The notes: generated from the letters alone by a model not told the origin. 64,000 bases of DNA from Aeromonas lacus (GCF_000764665.1 NZ_JRGM01000134.1:35762-99761), one strand, 5' to 3'; positions 38,033 to 47,376 are shown, numbered from the stretch's first letter. Numbers and translations: made by a program.

Positions 38033-40024
38033 ATGAATGACATTAACCAGATGAATACGCTTGATGAACGGTTACTGAAAACCATGGACGTGCTGCATAC
38101 ACCGATCTGGGTGTATGACATCGAGCATCACCATATTTTCTGGGCAAACCGTGCCGCACTCTTGGTGTGGGAGGCGGCCTCCCTTGACGAGTTGTGTGCG
38201 CGGGATTTCTCTGCCGATATGGCAACCGCCATCGATCTGCTGCTGCAGCGCTATCTCGGTGATTTTCAGCTGGGGCGCAGCTACAACGAGTGGTGGACCC
38301 TCTCTCCAAAGGGGATCAAAAAGCAGATCTACCTGCGTCTTTCCGGGGTGCAGATCGCGGGGCGTTTGATGATGATGACCGAGGCGGTGCTCGACTCGGA
38401 TACCCTCTATCAGGAATCTTCTCTGGCGACTGGCGATACCCTGGCCTGTTTGTTTGACAGCAAAGGGGCGTTCGAGAGCGGCAATTACCACTTCGAGATG
38501 TGCTTTGGCCACCGGATCACCCAGCTCTCCCAGATTTTTGCCAACAAGGATGGCGGCTTTTACCAGAAGCTGTCCCGTCTGGATGAGGTGGTGACCGAGG
38601 GGGAGTGTCGTACCCTCAAGGGGATGCGCTGGTTCCAGTATCAGTTCCGTTACATCCAGCAAGGGGCGCGGATCCTGCTCACCATGCGGGATATCACCGA
38701 TCGCAAGCTCGAAGAGCTGGAGCATCGCCACCTTGCCTGGCACGACTCCCTGACCGGATTGCTCAACCGTTATGGCTTGATGAAATCCCTCGAGGCTTAT
38801 TGCGGCCTGGGCGAGCGTTTTGCGCTGGTCTTCATGGATCTGGACAACTTCAAGCTGGTCAACGACAACTACGGTCACAAGGCGGGCGATCGCCTGCTGG
38901 AGCGGGTCGCAGGTCGCCTCAAGCAAATTTGCCCGCGAGACGTGGAGTTGGCGCGCCTTGGCGGGGATGAATTTACCGCGCTGGTGCCGCTTGGCAGCAA
39001 CGGCGAACGGGCTCAGGAAATCGCCGATCAGATGCTCTCCCAGATGACTCGCCCGCTGCAACTGAGCGGCCTGCCGGAAGTGACCATTGGCGGCAGTATC
39101 GGTATTGCCATCTATCCCGATGACGCGGATGACGGTGACAATCTGATCACCCGAGCCGATATGGCCATGTATCAGGCCAAGCAGATGGGGCGGCTGCGCT
39201 GGCAGCGTTTTACTCCCAGCATGCAGCAGACCCTGCAGCGCAAGTTGAACCTCAAGCAGTTCCTGGCCAAGGCAATTGGCCGACAGGAGCTGAGCCTCTG
39301 TTACCAGCCGCAGGTGGATACAGCAAAAGGCGCGCTGATTGGCTACGAAGCGCTGCTGCGCTGGTACAACCCGATACTGGGTCATGTCTCGCCTGTGGAG
39401 TTTATTCCGCTGGCCGAGGAGATGGGGCTGATCCGCGAGATCGGCAGCTGGGTGCTTGGCACCGCGCTGGCCCAGGTGGCGCAATGGGAAAAGCAGTTTG
39501 GCAAGCGAGTGCCCGTTTCGGTAAACCTTTCCGGTTTCCAGCTATCTTCCTCGTTGCCGGTGCAGGTGCGTCAGCAGCTTGAGCTGTATGGCGTTGAGGC
39601 ATCACTCCTGACTCTGGAGCTGACCGAAACCGTATTGATGCTCGATATGAAGGGGTGTCTCGGTATTCTGGATGCCTTGAGCGATCAGGGGATCAATATC
39701 GCCATCGATGACTTCGGCACCGGCTACTCGTCACTGGCCTACCTTAATCGGCTACCTATCGACACCATCAAGCTGGATCGCTCCTTTGTGGTCGGGCTCA
39801 ATCTGCCGGTGATCCGGGCGACAGCCGCCATGGCCACCAGTCTTGGTCTCGGTATCATGGCCGAAGGGGTAGAGGAGCCACACGAGCTTGATGCGCTGCA
39901 GACTCAGGGGTGCCATGTGTTCCAGGGCTATCTCTTCAGCAAGCCGCTGACGGTGGCGCAAGTCGAGGAGAGCGGCTTTGTGGTCGAGTGTCCGGTAGGG
40001 CGTTATCCACTGGTCAGCATTTGA
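38033..40024 (+). CDS. PAS-GGDEF-EAL cyclic-di-GMP enzyme
   Basis: The 663-residue protein has an N-terminal PAS-like region (about 14-120), a second sensing part to about 235, a GGDEF domain with intact GGDEF at 310-314, and an EAL domain with intact EAL at 439-441, ELTETVLML, DDFGTGYSSL, LKLDRSFV-like IKLDRSFVV and AEGVE. Both catalytic motifs look active, so it may make or cut c-di-GMP depending on signal. The RxxD inhibitory site before GGDEF is absent. No strong ribosome site precedes ATG 38033, and no membrane helices are seen. Confidence 0.93.
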   Translation: MNDINQMNTLDERLLKTMDVLHTPIWVYDIEHHHIFWANRAALLVWEAASLDELCARDFSADMATAIDLLLQRYLGDFQLGRSYNEWWTLSPKGIKKQIYLRLSGVQIAGRLMMMTEAVLDSDTLYQESSLATGDTLACLFDSKGAFESGNYHFEMCFGHRITQLSQIFANKDGGFYQKLSRLDEVVTEGECRTLKGMRWFQYQFRYIQQGARILLTMRDITDRKLEELEHRHLAWHDSLTGLLNRYGLMKSLEAYCGLGERFALVFMDLDNFKLVNDNYGHKAGDRLLERVAGRLKQICPRDVELARLGGDEFTALVPLGSNGERAQEIADQMLSQMTRPLQLSGLPEVTIGGSIGIAIYPDDADDGDNLITRADMAMYQAKQMGRLRWQRFTPSMQQTLQRKLNLKQFLAKAIGRQELSLCYQPQVDTAKGALIGYEALLRWYNPILGHVSPVEFIPLAEEMGLIREIGSWVLGTALAQVAQWEKQFGKRVPVSVNLSGFQLSSSLPVQVRQQLELYGVEASLLTLELTETVLMLDMKGCLGILDALSDQGINIAIDDFGTGYSSLAYLNRLPIDTIKLDRSFVVGLNLPVIRATAAMATSLGLGIMAEGVEEPHELDALQTQGCHVFQGYLFSKPLTVAQVEESGFVVECPVGRYPLVSI

Positions 40025-40070
40025 ATGGCAGGATAGTGAATGTGCGTCAGGCCACAATTTGGCATCTTAT

Positions 40071-40099
40071 ATTGATTTAATTAATCGAAATTAATCAAT
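40071..40099 (+). repeat. Imperfect AT-rich palindrome upstream of abgT
   Basis: ATTGATT...AATCAAT with inner AATT/AATT and one bulge; 79 bp before the carrier start. Possible regulator site. Confidence 0.4.
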
Positions 40100-40177
40100 T
40101 CTTTGCAGTGCGTCATAGGTGTTAACGCTAAGGATTGCTAGCATGCGGCCTCTTTTTAGGGAAGGAGTACCGCAATA

Positions 40178-41743
40178 ATGAGTCATGCTGCAACCAAGGC
40201 CCATCCGGCCAGCCCACCCAGTGGCTGGCTGAACCGTTTCCTTAATGGCGTCGAGAAAGCCGGGAACAAGTTACCCGACCCCGCCATGCTGTTTCTCTAC
40301 GCCCTGCTGATCGTCTGGGTCGGCTCCTGGGTGTTGTCCCAATTCCAGTTTGATCTGGTCAATCCCCGTACTGGCGAAGCGGTAGTGGTCAACAACCTGC
40401 TGACCGGCGCCGGTCTGGCCGAGTTTCTCTCCACCATGGTCACGACCTTTACCGGCTTTGCCCCGTTAGGCATCGTGCTGGTGGCCATGCTGGGGGTAGG
40501 GGTGGCCGAGCAGTCCGGTTTTATCAATACCGGCCTGAAAAAGTTGCTGAAAGTGACCCCGGCCCGTTTCCTCACCCCCATGTTGATCCTGGTGGCCATC
40601 GTCAGTCATACCGCAGCGGATGCGGGGTATGTGCTGGTGATCCCCATTGGCGGCATTATCTTTCACGCAGCGGGGCGCCATCCGCTGGCGGGCATCGCCG
40701 CCGCGTTTGCCGGTGTTTCAGGTGGTTTTGCCGCCAACTTCTTGCCATCCGGTGGCGATGCCTTGCTGCAGGGTTTTACCCAGTCTGCCGCGCAAATTCT
40801 TGACCCCGAGTACATGGTCAATACCCTGTGCAACATCATCTTTACCGGTGCATCCTCCCTGCTGATCATCTGCGTCGGCTGGTTCGTCACCGAGAAGGTG
40901 GTAGAGCCCCGTCTCAAGCATGTCGAGCTCAATGACGATCTGGAGAGTGCCGACGAGATGGGCCGCTACACCGCTCAGGAGAGCCGTGCTTTCAACTGGG
41001 CAGGGTTTGCCATGCTGGCTGCCATCGTGCTGCTGGCGCTGGCGCTCTCCCCGAGCGATTCCCCACTGCGTGCTGCCGATGGTTCGCTGACCACCTTTGC
41101 CGCTCCCGTGATGAAGTCCATCGTGCCGCTCATCTTCCTGCTCTTTATCCTGCCGGGGATTGTCTACGGCTTCGTGGCGGGCAACTTCAAGAGTGGCAAG
41201 GACGTGATCGATGCCATGTCGGCCACCATGAACAAGATGGGATCCTACATGGTGATGGCCTTCTTCTGCGCGCTCTTCATCAAGGCGTTTGGCGATTCCA
41301 ATCTGGGCACCCTGCTGGCCCTTTCCGGTGCCGAGGTGCTCCATGCACTGGCACTGCCCGGTGAAATCACCATTGTCGGAATGATCCTGCTGACCGCGAC
41401 CGTCAATCTGGTGGTGGGGTCGGCATCCGCCAAGTGGGCGCTGATCAGCCCCATTCTGGTACCGATGCTGATGGCTGTCGGGATCTCCCCCGAGCTGACC
41501 CAGGCGGCATACCGTGTCGGTGATTCCGCCTCCAACATCATCACCCCGCTGATGGTCTTCTTCCCGCTGGTGGTGGTCTATTGCCAGCAGTATGTGAAGA
41601 GCACCGGGATCGGCACTCTGGTCTCCATGATGCTGCCTTACTCGCTGGCCTTCCTGGTGAGCTGGACCATCTTCCTGCTGCTCTACTGGGCGCTTGGCTT
41701 CCCGCTCGGGTTGCAAGCTCCGTATGTCTATCCAGCCCCCTGA
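40178..41743 (+). CDS. abgT: AbgT-family transporter
   Basis: The 521-residue protein has about 11 hydrophobic segments, including HTAADAGYVLVIPIGGIIFHAAGRHP, GGFAANFLPSGGDALLQGF and the C-terminal RVGDSASNIITPLMVFFPLVV, all typical of AbgT carriers. E. coli AbgT imports p-aminobenzoyl-glutamate; others in the family export sulfonamides (MtrF), so the substrate here is open. GGAAGGAG lies about 10 bases before ATG 40178. Confidence 0.93.
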   Translation: MSHAATKAHPASPPSGWLNRFLNGVEKAGNKLPDPAMLFLYALLIVWVGSWVLSQFQFDLVNPRTGEAVVVNNLLTGAGLAEFLSTMVTTFTGFAPLGIVLVAMLGVGVAEQSGFINTGLKKLLKVTPARFLTPMLILVAIVSHTAADAGYVLVIPIGGIIFHAAGRHPLAGIAAAFAGVSGGFAANFLPSGGDALLQGFTQSAAQILDPEYMVNTLCNIIFTGASSLLIICVGWFVTEKVVEPRLKHVELNDDLESADEMGRYTAQESRAFNWAGFAMLAAIVLLALALSPSDSPLRAADGSLTTFAAPVMKSIVPLIFLLFILPGIVYGFVAGNFKSGKDVIDAMSATMNKMGSYMVMAFFCALFIKAFGDSNLGTLLALSGAEVLHALALPGEITIVGMILLTATVNLVVGSASAKWALISPILVPMLMAVGISPELTQAAYRVGDSASNIITPLMVFFPLVVVYCQQYVKSTGIGTLVSMMLPYSLAFLVSWTIFLLLYWALGFPLGLQAPYVYPAP

Positions 41744-41753
41744 ACGGGGTATG

Positions 41754-41783
41754 CGAGGGAGCCTTGGGCTCCCTCGTTTTTTT
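41754..41783 (+). terminator. Terminator of abgT
   Basis: CGAGGGAGCC (41754-41763) pairs with GGCTCCCTCG (41767-41776), loop TTG, then seven T. Confidence 0.92.
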
Positions 41784-41814
41784 CGCTATGGTGTTACCTC
41801 ACTCTGGAGGTGCC

Positions 41815-42540
41815 ATGAATCAGACTATCGACCTTATCCTTTCCCATCGTTCCATTCGCCAGTTCACAGCCGAGCCCATCAGCTCGCAGCAGCTGGATGC
41901 CATTCTGGCTGCCGCCCAGTCGGCATCGACCTCAAGTTTTCTGCAGGTGACCAGCATCATTCGGGTGACCGAGCCTGAAGCGCGCAAGCAGCTGGCACAG
42001 CAGGCGGGCAATCAGTCCTATGTTGAACAGGCGGCGGAGTTTCTGGTGTTTTGCGCCGACTACCACCGCCACAGCCAGATAGTGCCAGATGCCCAGACCG
42101 GCTATGCGGAGCAGCTGCTGATCGGTGCCATCGACGGTGCCATCATGGGGCAAAATGCCCTGCTGGCGGCGCAGTCGCTGGGGCTGGGAGGGGTTTATAT
42201 CGGTGGTCTGCGCAACCATCCGGCCGAGGTGAGCGAGCTGCTGGGTTTGCCTGACCGGGTGATCCCACTCTTTGGTCTCTGCCTCGGTCATCCTGCCCAG
42301 CAGCCTGAGCAGAAACCCCGGTTGCCACGGGCATTGGTTGTACATCAGGAGCGCTATCAGCGCGAGCTGGATCGCGACCTGCTGGCTCGGTACGACCAGC
42401 AGATCGAGGCCTATTATCAGGCTCGCAGCAGCAACAACAAGCAGCAGACCTGGAGCGGCCAGATCCGCGCCATTCTGACCAAGGAGTCCCGTCCTTTTAT
42501 GCTGGGCTTCCTGCAATCCCGAGGCTTTAACCTCAAGTAA
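41815..42540 (+). CDS. nfsA: Oxygen-insensitive NADPH nitroreductase
   Basis: FMN flavoprotein, 241 residues (E. coli NfsA 240), reducing nitro compounds and quinones with NADPH. HRSIRQFTAEPIS and AAQSASTSSFLQ bind FMN; SLGLGGVYIGGLRN and FGLCLGHP are family blocks; the basic C-terminal part holds residues for NADPH. GGAGG lies 4-5 bases before ATG 41815. It stands alone after the abgT terminator. Confidence 0.94.
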   Translation: MNQTIDLILSHRSIRQFTAEPISSQQLDAILAAAQSASTSSFLQVTSIIRVTEPEARKQLAQQAGNQSYVEQAAEFLVFCADYHRHSQIVPDAQTGYAEQLLIGAIDGAIMGQNALLAAQSLGLGGVYIGGLRNHPAEVSELLGLPDRVIPLFGLCLGHPAQQPEQKPRLPRALVVHQERYQRELDRDLLARYDQQIEAYYQARSSNNKQQTWSGQIRAILTKESRPFMLGFLQSRGFNLK

Positions 42541-42563
42541 TGAGCCTGATGGGCGATACTAAA

Positions 42564-42590
42564 AGGGAGCGTGCATCTTGTGCGCTCCCT
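42564..42590 (+). terminator. Possible terminator after nfsA
   Basis: AGGGAGCG (42564-42571) pairs with CGCTCCCT (42583-42590), 11-base loop; only a poor T-run follows. Confidence 0.5.
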
Positions 42591-42729
42591 CTTGATCCTG
42601 CCATCTCCCCGGGAGCAGCCGTCCAGCTTGGCGACAAATCGTGGGCAAGGGGGGATCTGCAGGCTACCTTAAGTGGGTAAGCTGTTGTAGGATCACGCAA
42701 TTGGATTGGGACAGGGGTTTGAACATCCT

Positions 42730-43494
42730 ATGATTTTAACTTTGGTATTGCTGTCTATTGGCGCACTCCTGTTTTTGGTTATCGCCTATAACGTGGTGCA
42801 GCAATATAAGCAGAAAGCTGAGTCGGACAAGCGCCACGCGGTTGCCAGACACAAAACGGTGGCTGACGAGACCGAAGAGGTGCTGCTGAACGTCAATCTG
42901 GTGCCCTTTTCCAAAAACATGGTGCTGCTGATGCAACACCGCATTCTGGATGCCTATCGCGCCATTGCCCAGGTGATGCCAAACAGCCAGATCAAACAGC
43001 GCATCATCGATGTCCAGACCCAGATCAAGAATGTGCAGGAGAACTACAGCGCGCAGGATGAGGGGCATTTCAAGACGCCCGAGTCCGATCGCCAGGCCAT
43101 CCAGATGCTGCAGCTGGTCAAGAAGATGCGGGCCGTGCTGCGGGTCGAGCACAACAAGGGCAAGATTGATCCGCAAGGGTTTGCCCAGGAAGATCGCCGC
43201 CTCGAGCTGATGCAGCTCAAGATCAACATCTCGAATCTGGTCAAGCGGGCGATGGATGCCCGCATTCAGGGCCAATACGGTACCTGCCGCCAGCTCTACA
43301 CCAAAGGGCTTTCCGCCATGGCCAGCGTAGTGGACAAGGATCCCTATCTGCTGGCTCGTGAAGAGGATATGCGGCAGGGGCTTAAGGAGCTCGAAGAGCT
43401 GCAGCAGCAAAACAGTGCGCAGGATCTGCAAAACATCAAGGACAAGGAAGCCGACGAGCTCGATGTCCTGTTTCAACCCAAGAAGAAATGGTAA
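42730..43494 (+). CDS. Membrane-anchored coiled-coil protein, unknown function
   Basis: I cannot assign a function. The 254-residue protein starts with one membrane helix (ILTLVLLSIGALLFLVIAYNVV) and continues as a soluble helical, charged protein (many Lys/Glu/Gln) with likely coiled coils near 90-180 and 210-245 and a basic end FQPKKKW. ATG 42730 is used; a TTG at 42706 would add eight residues. Two bases separate its stop from the yecM start, so the two are probably one operon. Confidence 0.75.
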   Translation: MILTLVLLSIGALLFLVIAYNVVQQYKQKAESDKRHAVARHKTVADETEEVLLNVNLVPFSKNMVLLMQHRILDAYRAIAQVMPNSQIKQRIIDVQTQIKNVQENYSAQDEGHFKTPESDRQAIQMLQLVKKMRAVLRVEHNKGKIDPQGFAQEDRRLELMQLKINISNLVKRAMDARIQGQYGTCRQLYTKGLSAMASVVDKDPYLLAREEDMRQGLKELEELQQQNSAQDLQNIKDKEADELDVLFQPKKKW

Positions 43495-43496
43495 GC

Positions 43497-44042
43497 ATGT
43501 CTCACCCACTCGATTCTACTCTGGGGCCGATGGCCCCTTTTGTTTCCCGGTTGCTGGCTGAATTGGCCGAATGTGGCCTCTCTTTCGCTGAACCTCACAT
43601 TGACCACCTCTGCTATCGTGCCGCCACCTTGCCCGAATATCAGCACCTAGACGAGCTGCTGACGGGGGCAGGGGAGCTGCTGGTGGAGGGGATGATCGGC
43701 GGTCGCCCCATCGCTACTTATCAGCTGCATCAGCCAGTACAGGTCGGAGCGGTACGCGTTCCCTGCATCGAGCTGGCGGCGCCCAAACCGGGCCGTACTC
43801 ATCAGGCCGGACTTGAGCATATCGAGCTGGTGGTGCCTTCCCTTCAGGCGCTGGTGGAGCTCCATCCCGAGCTTTCCTTCAAAACCGGCAATATGCTGGA
43901 TAGTCGCAATCCCGATGTGGCGCTGATGCTACCCTCCGGACAGATCAAGTTTCACCTGCGCCCGCTGGCGGAGGTGATCGCCGAAGAGGTGGCGACTGGC
44001 GCAGTGGTGGCGGTACCTGACGACTATTTCGAGACGTACTAA
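43497..44042 (+). CDS. yecM: YecM-family protein (VOC fold)
   Basis: The 181-residue protein of the glyoxalase/VOC superfamily matches E. coli YecM: PHIDHLCYRAATLPEY, LAAPKPG..AGLEHIELVV, and SGQIKFHLRPLAEVI. The metal-type His and Glu positions are present (HIDH, EHIEL). The substrate is not known. It follows the coiled-coil gene closely. A GC-rich terminator follows. Confidence 0.88.
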   Translation: MSHPLDSTLGPMAPFVSRLLAELAECGLSFAEPHIDHLCYRAATLPEYQHLDELLTGAGELLVEGMIGGRPIATYQLHQPVQVGAVRVPCIELAAPKPGRTHQAGLEHIELVVPSLQALVELHPELSFKTGNMLDSRNPDVALMLPSGQIKFHLRPLAEVIAEEVATGAVVAVPDDYFETY

Positions 44043-44070
44043 GCGCTTGGAAGATTGATATCGGTAGAAG

Positions 44071-44100
44071 AGAGGGGCACCCCGGGGCCCCTCTCTTTTT
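44071..44100 (+). terminator. Terminator of yecM
   Basis: AGAGGGGC (44071-44078) pairs with GCCCCTCT (44087-44094), then CTTTTT; convergent with the MFS gene. Confidence 0.85.
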
Positions 44101-44106
44101 CTTTGT

Positions 44107-45321
44107 TTATACGAAGTGGTGAGGCGTCAGCCCATGCTCGCTGCGTTGTTTCAGGCGGCCTAGCCAAATCCCAAGGCCTGCGGTCAGGAGCAGCACCAGC
44201 TCGATCCCCAGCACCAGACCACCCAGCCCTCCCTTTTCCCAGAAGGGGTGGAGGTAGAGCCCGCCCAGACTGGCGCCCAGATAGTAGGCCACCAGATAGA
44301 GGGAGGAGGCTAGCGCCCGGTTGTGCTCGACATGGTGGCCGACCCAGGCACTGGCACAGGCGTGCGCCATGAAAAAACCGAAGCTCGAGACGAGCAGACC
44401 GCTCAAAATGGCGGGCAGGGTTCCCTGTAGCAAGCAGAAGCTACCGAGCGCCATGAGGGCAATGCCGCCAAGCAACATGCGCTGTGCTCCCCAGCGATTG
44501 GCACAGCGACCACTGAGAGAAGAGGCGACCGTACCCGAGAGATAGGTGAGAAAGAGCATGCCGAGCCACTGGGTCGGCAGGGAGAAGGGGGGCTTGGCCA
44601 GCAAAAAGGTGAGATAACTGAACTGGTTCAAAAAGACCATGAAGTTGAGCCCGCCAATCAGATAGGCGCCCACCAGCAGCGGGTTGGTCAGATGACCACG
44701 CAGGGCTAGGGCAAACTGGCCCGGGGCCGGATTGACGGGAACAAAACGAGCCTGTTTTGGCAGTAGCCAGAAGACCAGCGGCAAGAGCGACAGGCTGATC
44801 ACGCCGACCCCGAGGAAGGTGTGTTGCCAGTCGCCAAACCAGCCGGCCAGCAGCCCGCCCACCACGCGCCCGGCGATCCCTCCAAGGGAGTTGGCGGCGA
44901 TATAGACCCCGACCGCCGAGAGCAGCGCCCGTTTGCTGAACTCCTCGCCCATATAGGCGATAGCCGTGGCCGGCAGGCCCGCCAGCAGCGCGCCTTGCAG
45001 CACGCGCAGTATGAGCAGGGTGCGAAACTGCTCGACGAGAGGGATCAGCAGGGAGAGCAGGATGGCCAGGGTAAGGGTCCCCAGCATGATCTGGCGACGG
45101 CCGTGGCGATCCGCCAGTCGGGCACAGAGCAGCAGGGAGGCAGCGAGCCCGGCAGTACAGCCCGCCAGCGTCCAGCTGGCGGCGAGCGAGTTGACCGAGA
45201 AGACCTGAGCCAGCAGCGGGAGCAGGGGATGGGTTTGATAGAGATTGAGAAAGACCAGAAAGGACCCCAGGCTGAGCGCCAGGGTGGCGCGTATCCATTC
45301 ACGACTACCGGCTTCGATCAT
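44107..45321 (-). CDS. ynfM: MFS transporter, YnfM type
   Basis: The 404-residue protein has about 12 membrane helices and the MFS motif RLADRHGRRQIMLG between helices 2 and 3. Likely a drug/H+ antiporter-type exporter like YnfM of E. coli. I use ATG 45321; an upstream in-frame ATG at 45396 lies in the divergent promoter region. A LysR gene starts 95 bp away on the other strand, the same arrangement as ynfL-ynfM. Confidence 0.88.
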   Translation of the reverse strand: MIEAGSREWIRATLALSLGSFLVFLNLYQTHPLLPLLAQVFSVNSLAASWTLAGCTAGLAASLLLCARLADRHGRRQIMLGTLTLAILLSLLIPLVEQFRTLLILRVLQGALLAGLPATAIAYMGEEFSKRALLSAVGVYIAANSLGGIAGRVVGGLLAGWFGDWQHTFLGVGVISLSLLPLVFWLLPKQARFVPVNPAPGQFALALRGHLTNPLLVGAYLIGGLNFMVFLNQFSYLTFLLAKPPFSLPTQWLGMLFLTYLSGTVASSLSGRCANRWGAQRMLLGGIALMALGSFCLLQGTLPAILSGLLVSSFGFFMAHACASAWVGHHVEHNRALASSLYLVAYYLGASLGGLYLHPFWEKGGLGGLVLGIELVLLLTAGLGIWLGRLKQRSEHGLTPHHFV

Positions 45322-45393
45322 TGCATATCGTCCTGACCATTTTTCATCAGGGTAAGGCACGCCTAGATATAAATATAATATATTTAAGTTATC

Positions 45394-45407
45394 CATCTCA
45401 TAAGATG
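45394..45407. promoter_or_regulatory. LysR-type binding-site candidate in the divergent promoter
   Basis: CATCT-CATA-AGATG palindrome with a T-N11-A core, 10 bp before the LysR gene start and next to an AT-rich block (ATATAAATATAATATA) that can hold both promoters. Confidence 0.5.
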
Positions 45408-45416
45408 AATTGATAC

Positions 45417-46292
45417 ATGGACCTGAAACAACTCACCTATCTGCTGGCGGTCAGGGATGCCGGATCTTTTACCCGGGCGGCCCACAGCCTGCATGTGGCC
45501 CAGCCAGCCATCAGCATGGCCATTGCCAAGCTGGAGCAGCAGCTCGAGCTGCGCCTGTTCGACCGTCAGGACAGGGCGGTACGGCTGACGCCGGAGGGGG
45601 AGGTGCTCTGTCGCCACGCCGAGCGTCTGTTGTTGCAGATGCACCAGGCTGAGGCCGAGATGGCTGAGCTCAAGGGGCTGGAGCGGGGGGAGGTGCGTAT
45701 CGGGATCCCCTACATGATGGGCTCTTACTACTTTCCTTCGCGCCTGATGGCTTTCAAACATCGTTATCCCGGACTCAAGATCCGGGTGGAGGAAGCGGGC
45801 ACCCGGGAGCTGCTGAGCCGGATGGTGGATGGCACTCTGGATCTCGCCATCCTGATCACCAGTGATCTGCCCCCGGCCATTGAAGGGGCCCATCTGCTGA
45901 GCGAAGAGATGCTGATGGTGGTGGGGGAGGATCATCCGTTGCGCGGCGCAGCATCCGTCACGCTCGCCCAGTTTTTTACCCAGGAGTTGGCACTGTTCCG
46001 GCGTGGCTTTTACCACCGGGAGCACATGGAGGCACTGGCACAGAAGCTCGGGGTTGAGCCCGACATCGCCTTCGAGAGCAACCTGATACCCCTGCTCAAG
46101 GCGGTGGTGCGTCAGGGTTTTGCCGTGACCACCTTTTTGCGGATGGTGTTGGAGGAGGAGCCGGACTTGTGCGGCGTGCCTTTCGAACCTCCGATTTTTC
46201 TCGATCTCTGCGTAGCGTGGCGACGGGGTGATCAGCTCTCCATGGCCAACCGTGCCCTGCGCGATTTCTTGCTCAAAGATCGCCCTGCCTGA
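45417..46292 (+). CDS. ynfL: LysR-family regulator, YnfL type
   Basis: The 291-residue protein has a LysR HTH (1-60: DLKQLTYLLAVRDAGSFTRAAHSLHVAQPAISMAIAKLE-type) and effector domain (GEVRIGIPYMMGSYYFP). It very likely controls the divergent MFS gene and itself. No ribosome site is strong before ATG 45417. Confidence 0.88.
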   Translation: MDLKQLTYLLAVRDAGSFTRAAHSLHVAQPAISMAIAKLEQQLELRLFDRQDRAVRLTPEGEVLCRHAERLLLQMHQAEAEMAELKGLERGEVRIGIPYMMGSYYFPSRLMAFKHRYPGLKIRVEEAGTRELLSRMVDGTLDLAILITSDLPPAIEGAHLLSEEMLMVVGEDHPLRGAASVTLAQFFTQELALFRRGFYHREHMEALAQKLGVEPDIAFESNLIPLLKAVVRQGFAVTTFLRMVLEEEPDLCGVPFEPPIFLDLCVAWRRGDQLSMANRALRDFLLKDRPA

Positions 46293-46368
46293 TGGAGCTG
46301 GGCCGTGTCGACAGTGGGCTGGCAAAAGTTGATTACTATTAGTGGTGTCTCCGCCAGAGGATTGCGCC

Positions 46369-47313
46369 ATGAAGCTGCAGCAACTGCGTTATATCGTCGA
46401 AGTGGCGAATCACGGCCTTAATCTGTCGGCGACGGCCGAGAGCCTCTACACCTCCCAGCCCGGGATCAGCAAGCAGGTACGGATGCTGGAGGATGAGCTT
46501 GGCATCCAGATCTTCGAGCGAAGCGGCAAGCATCTGATCCGGATCACCCCGATCGGTCAGGAGGTGATCAAGGTCGCGACCAACGTGTTGGAGAAGGCGG
46601 CAACCATCAAGACGATGGCGAGGGCTCATATCCACCCGGAACAGGGACAGCTCACGATCGCCGCGACCCATCTGCAAGCCCGCTATATCCTGCCCGACCT
46701 TATCAAGGGATTTGTCGCCCGTTTTCCCAAGGTGATGCTCACCCTGATGCAGGGAGATGCAGCAACATGTTGCAGTGCTCTGCAAAGCGGTAGGGCTCAC
46801 CTGATGTTGCTTGATGATCTCGAAGATCATCACGACGAGGGTTTGCTGATCCTGCCGAGCTTCCGCTGGCTGCGGGGTCTGGTGGTGCCGGCGGGCCATC
46901 CTGTGGCGGCCCGCTCGCCGAGTTCACTGGCTGACTTGGGCAATGTGCCGCTGATCAGCGATGGACGATCATTGGCACCAACGTCAGCCCATGAGGAGCA
47001 TCGCATAGTCTGTCTGGCCAGTGACAGCGATGTGCTCAAAACCTATGTCAGGCAGGGGATGGGGTTTGGCATCATAGCGATGCTGGCGCGGGAAACGGGG
47101 CGCGACGATGATCTGGTGATGAAGGCGCTGCCCGATCTGCCGGCCGGGATTGCGGCTATTGGCCTGCGCAGAGGGGCATTCGTGCCAGCCTATCTTTATG
47201 ATTTCATTGCGCGTCTTGCACCTGAGCTCAGCCGTGAGCGGCTTGATGAGTATCTTGCCGCACCTGGTCAGAGGGAGTGGCAGGCGCTGCTGGCCACCTT
47301 GCCCGAGCGCTGA
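46369..47313 (+). CDS. CysB-like LysR regulator
   Basis: The 314-residue protein has an HTH nearly the same as CysB/Cbl (MKLQQLRYIVEVANHGL, SQPGISKQVRMLEDELG), so it probably binds CysB-like DNA sites. The effector domain keeps ATHLQARYILPDLIKGF and the switch DSDVLKTYVRQGMGFGII but is divergent around the sulfate/OAS pocket and shorter at the C-terminus. It may be a paralogue with another ligand rather than CysB itself. AGAGG precedes ATG 46369. Confidence 0.88.
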   Translation: MKLQQLRYIVEVANHGLNLSATAESLYTSQPGISKQVRMLEDELGIQIFERSGKHLIRITPIGQEVIKVATNVLEKAATIKTMARAHIHPEQGQLTIAATHLQARYILPDLIKGFVARFPKVMLTLMQGDAATCCSALQSGRAHLMLLDDLEDHHDEGLLILPSFRWLRGLVVPAGHPVAARSPSSLADLGNVPLISDGRSLAPTSAHEEHRIVCLASDSDVLKTYVRQGMGFGIIAMLARETGRDDDLVMKALPDLPAGIAAIGLRRGAFVPAYLYDFIARLAPELSRERLDEYLAAPGQREWQALLATLPER

Positions 47314-47346
47314 GAAGCCTGTAGTCCAAATACCTGTAGTACAAAT

Positions 47347-47376
47347 AAAAAAACGCCTCCGCAGGGAGGCGTTTTT
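47347..47376. terminator. Two-way terminator between the CysB-like gene and ribA
   Basis: AAAACGCCTCC (47350-47360) pairs with GGAGGCGTTTT (47365-47375), loop GCAG, with A-run on the left and T-run on the right. Confidence 0.9.

Noticed and set aside
37864..38121. 85-codon leftward frame before the GGDEF-EAL gene
   Set aside because: Its start lies antisense in the GGDEF-EAL gene, no ribosome site, no recognised domain.
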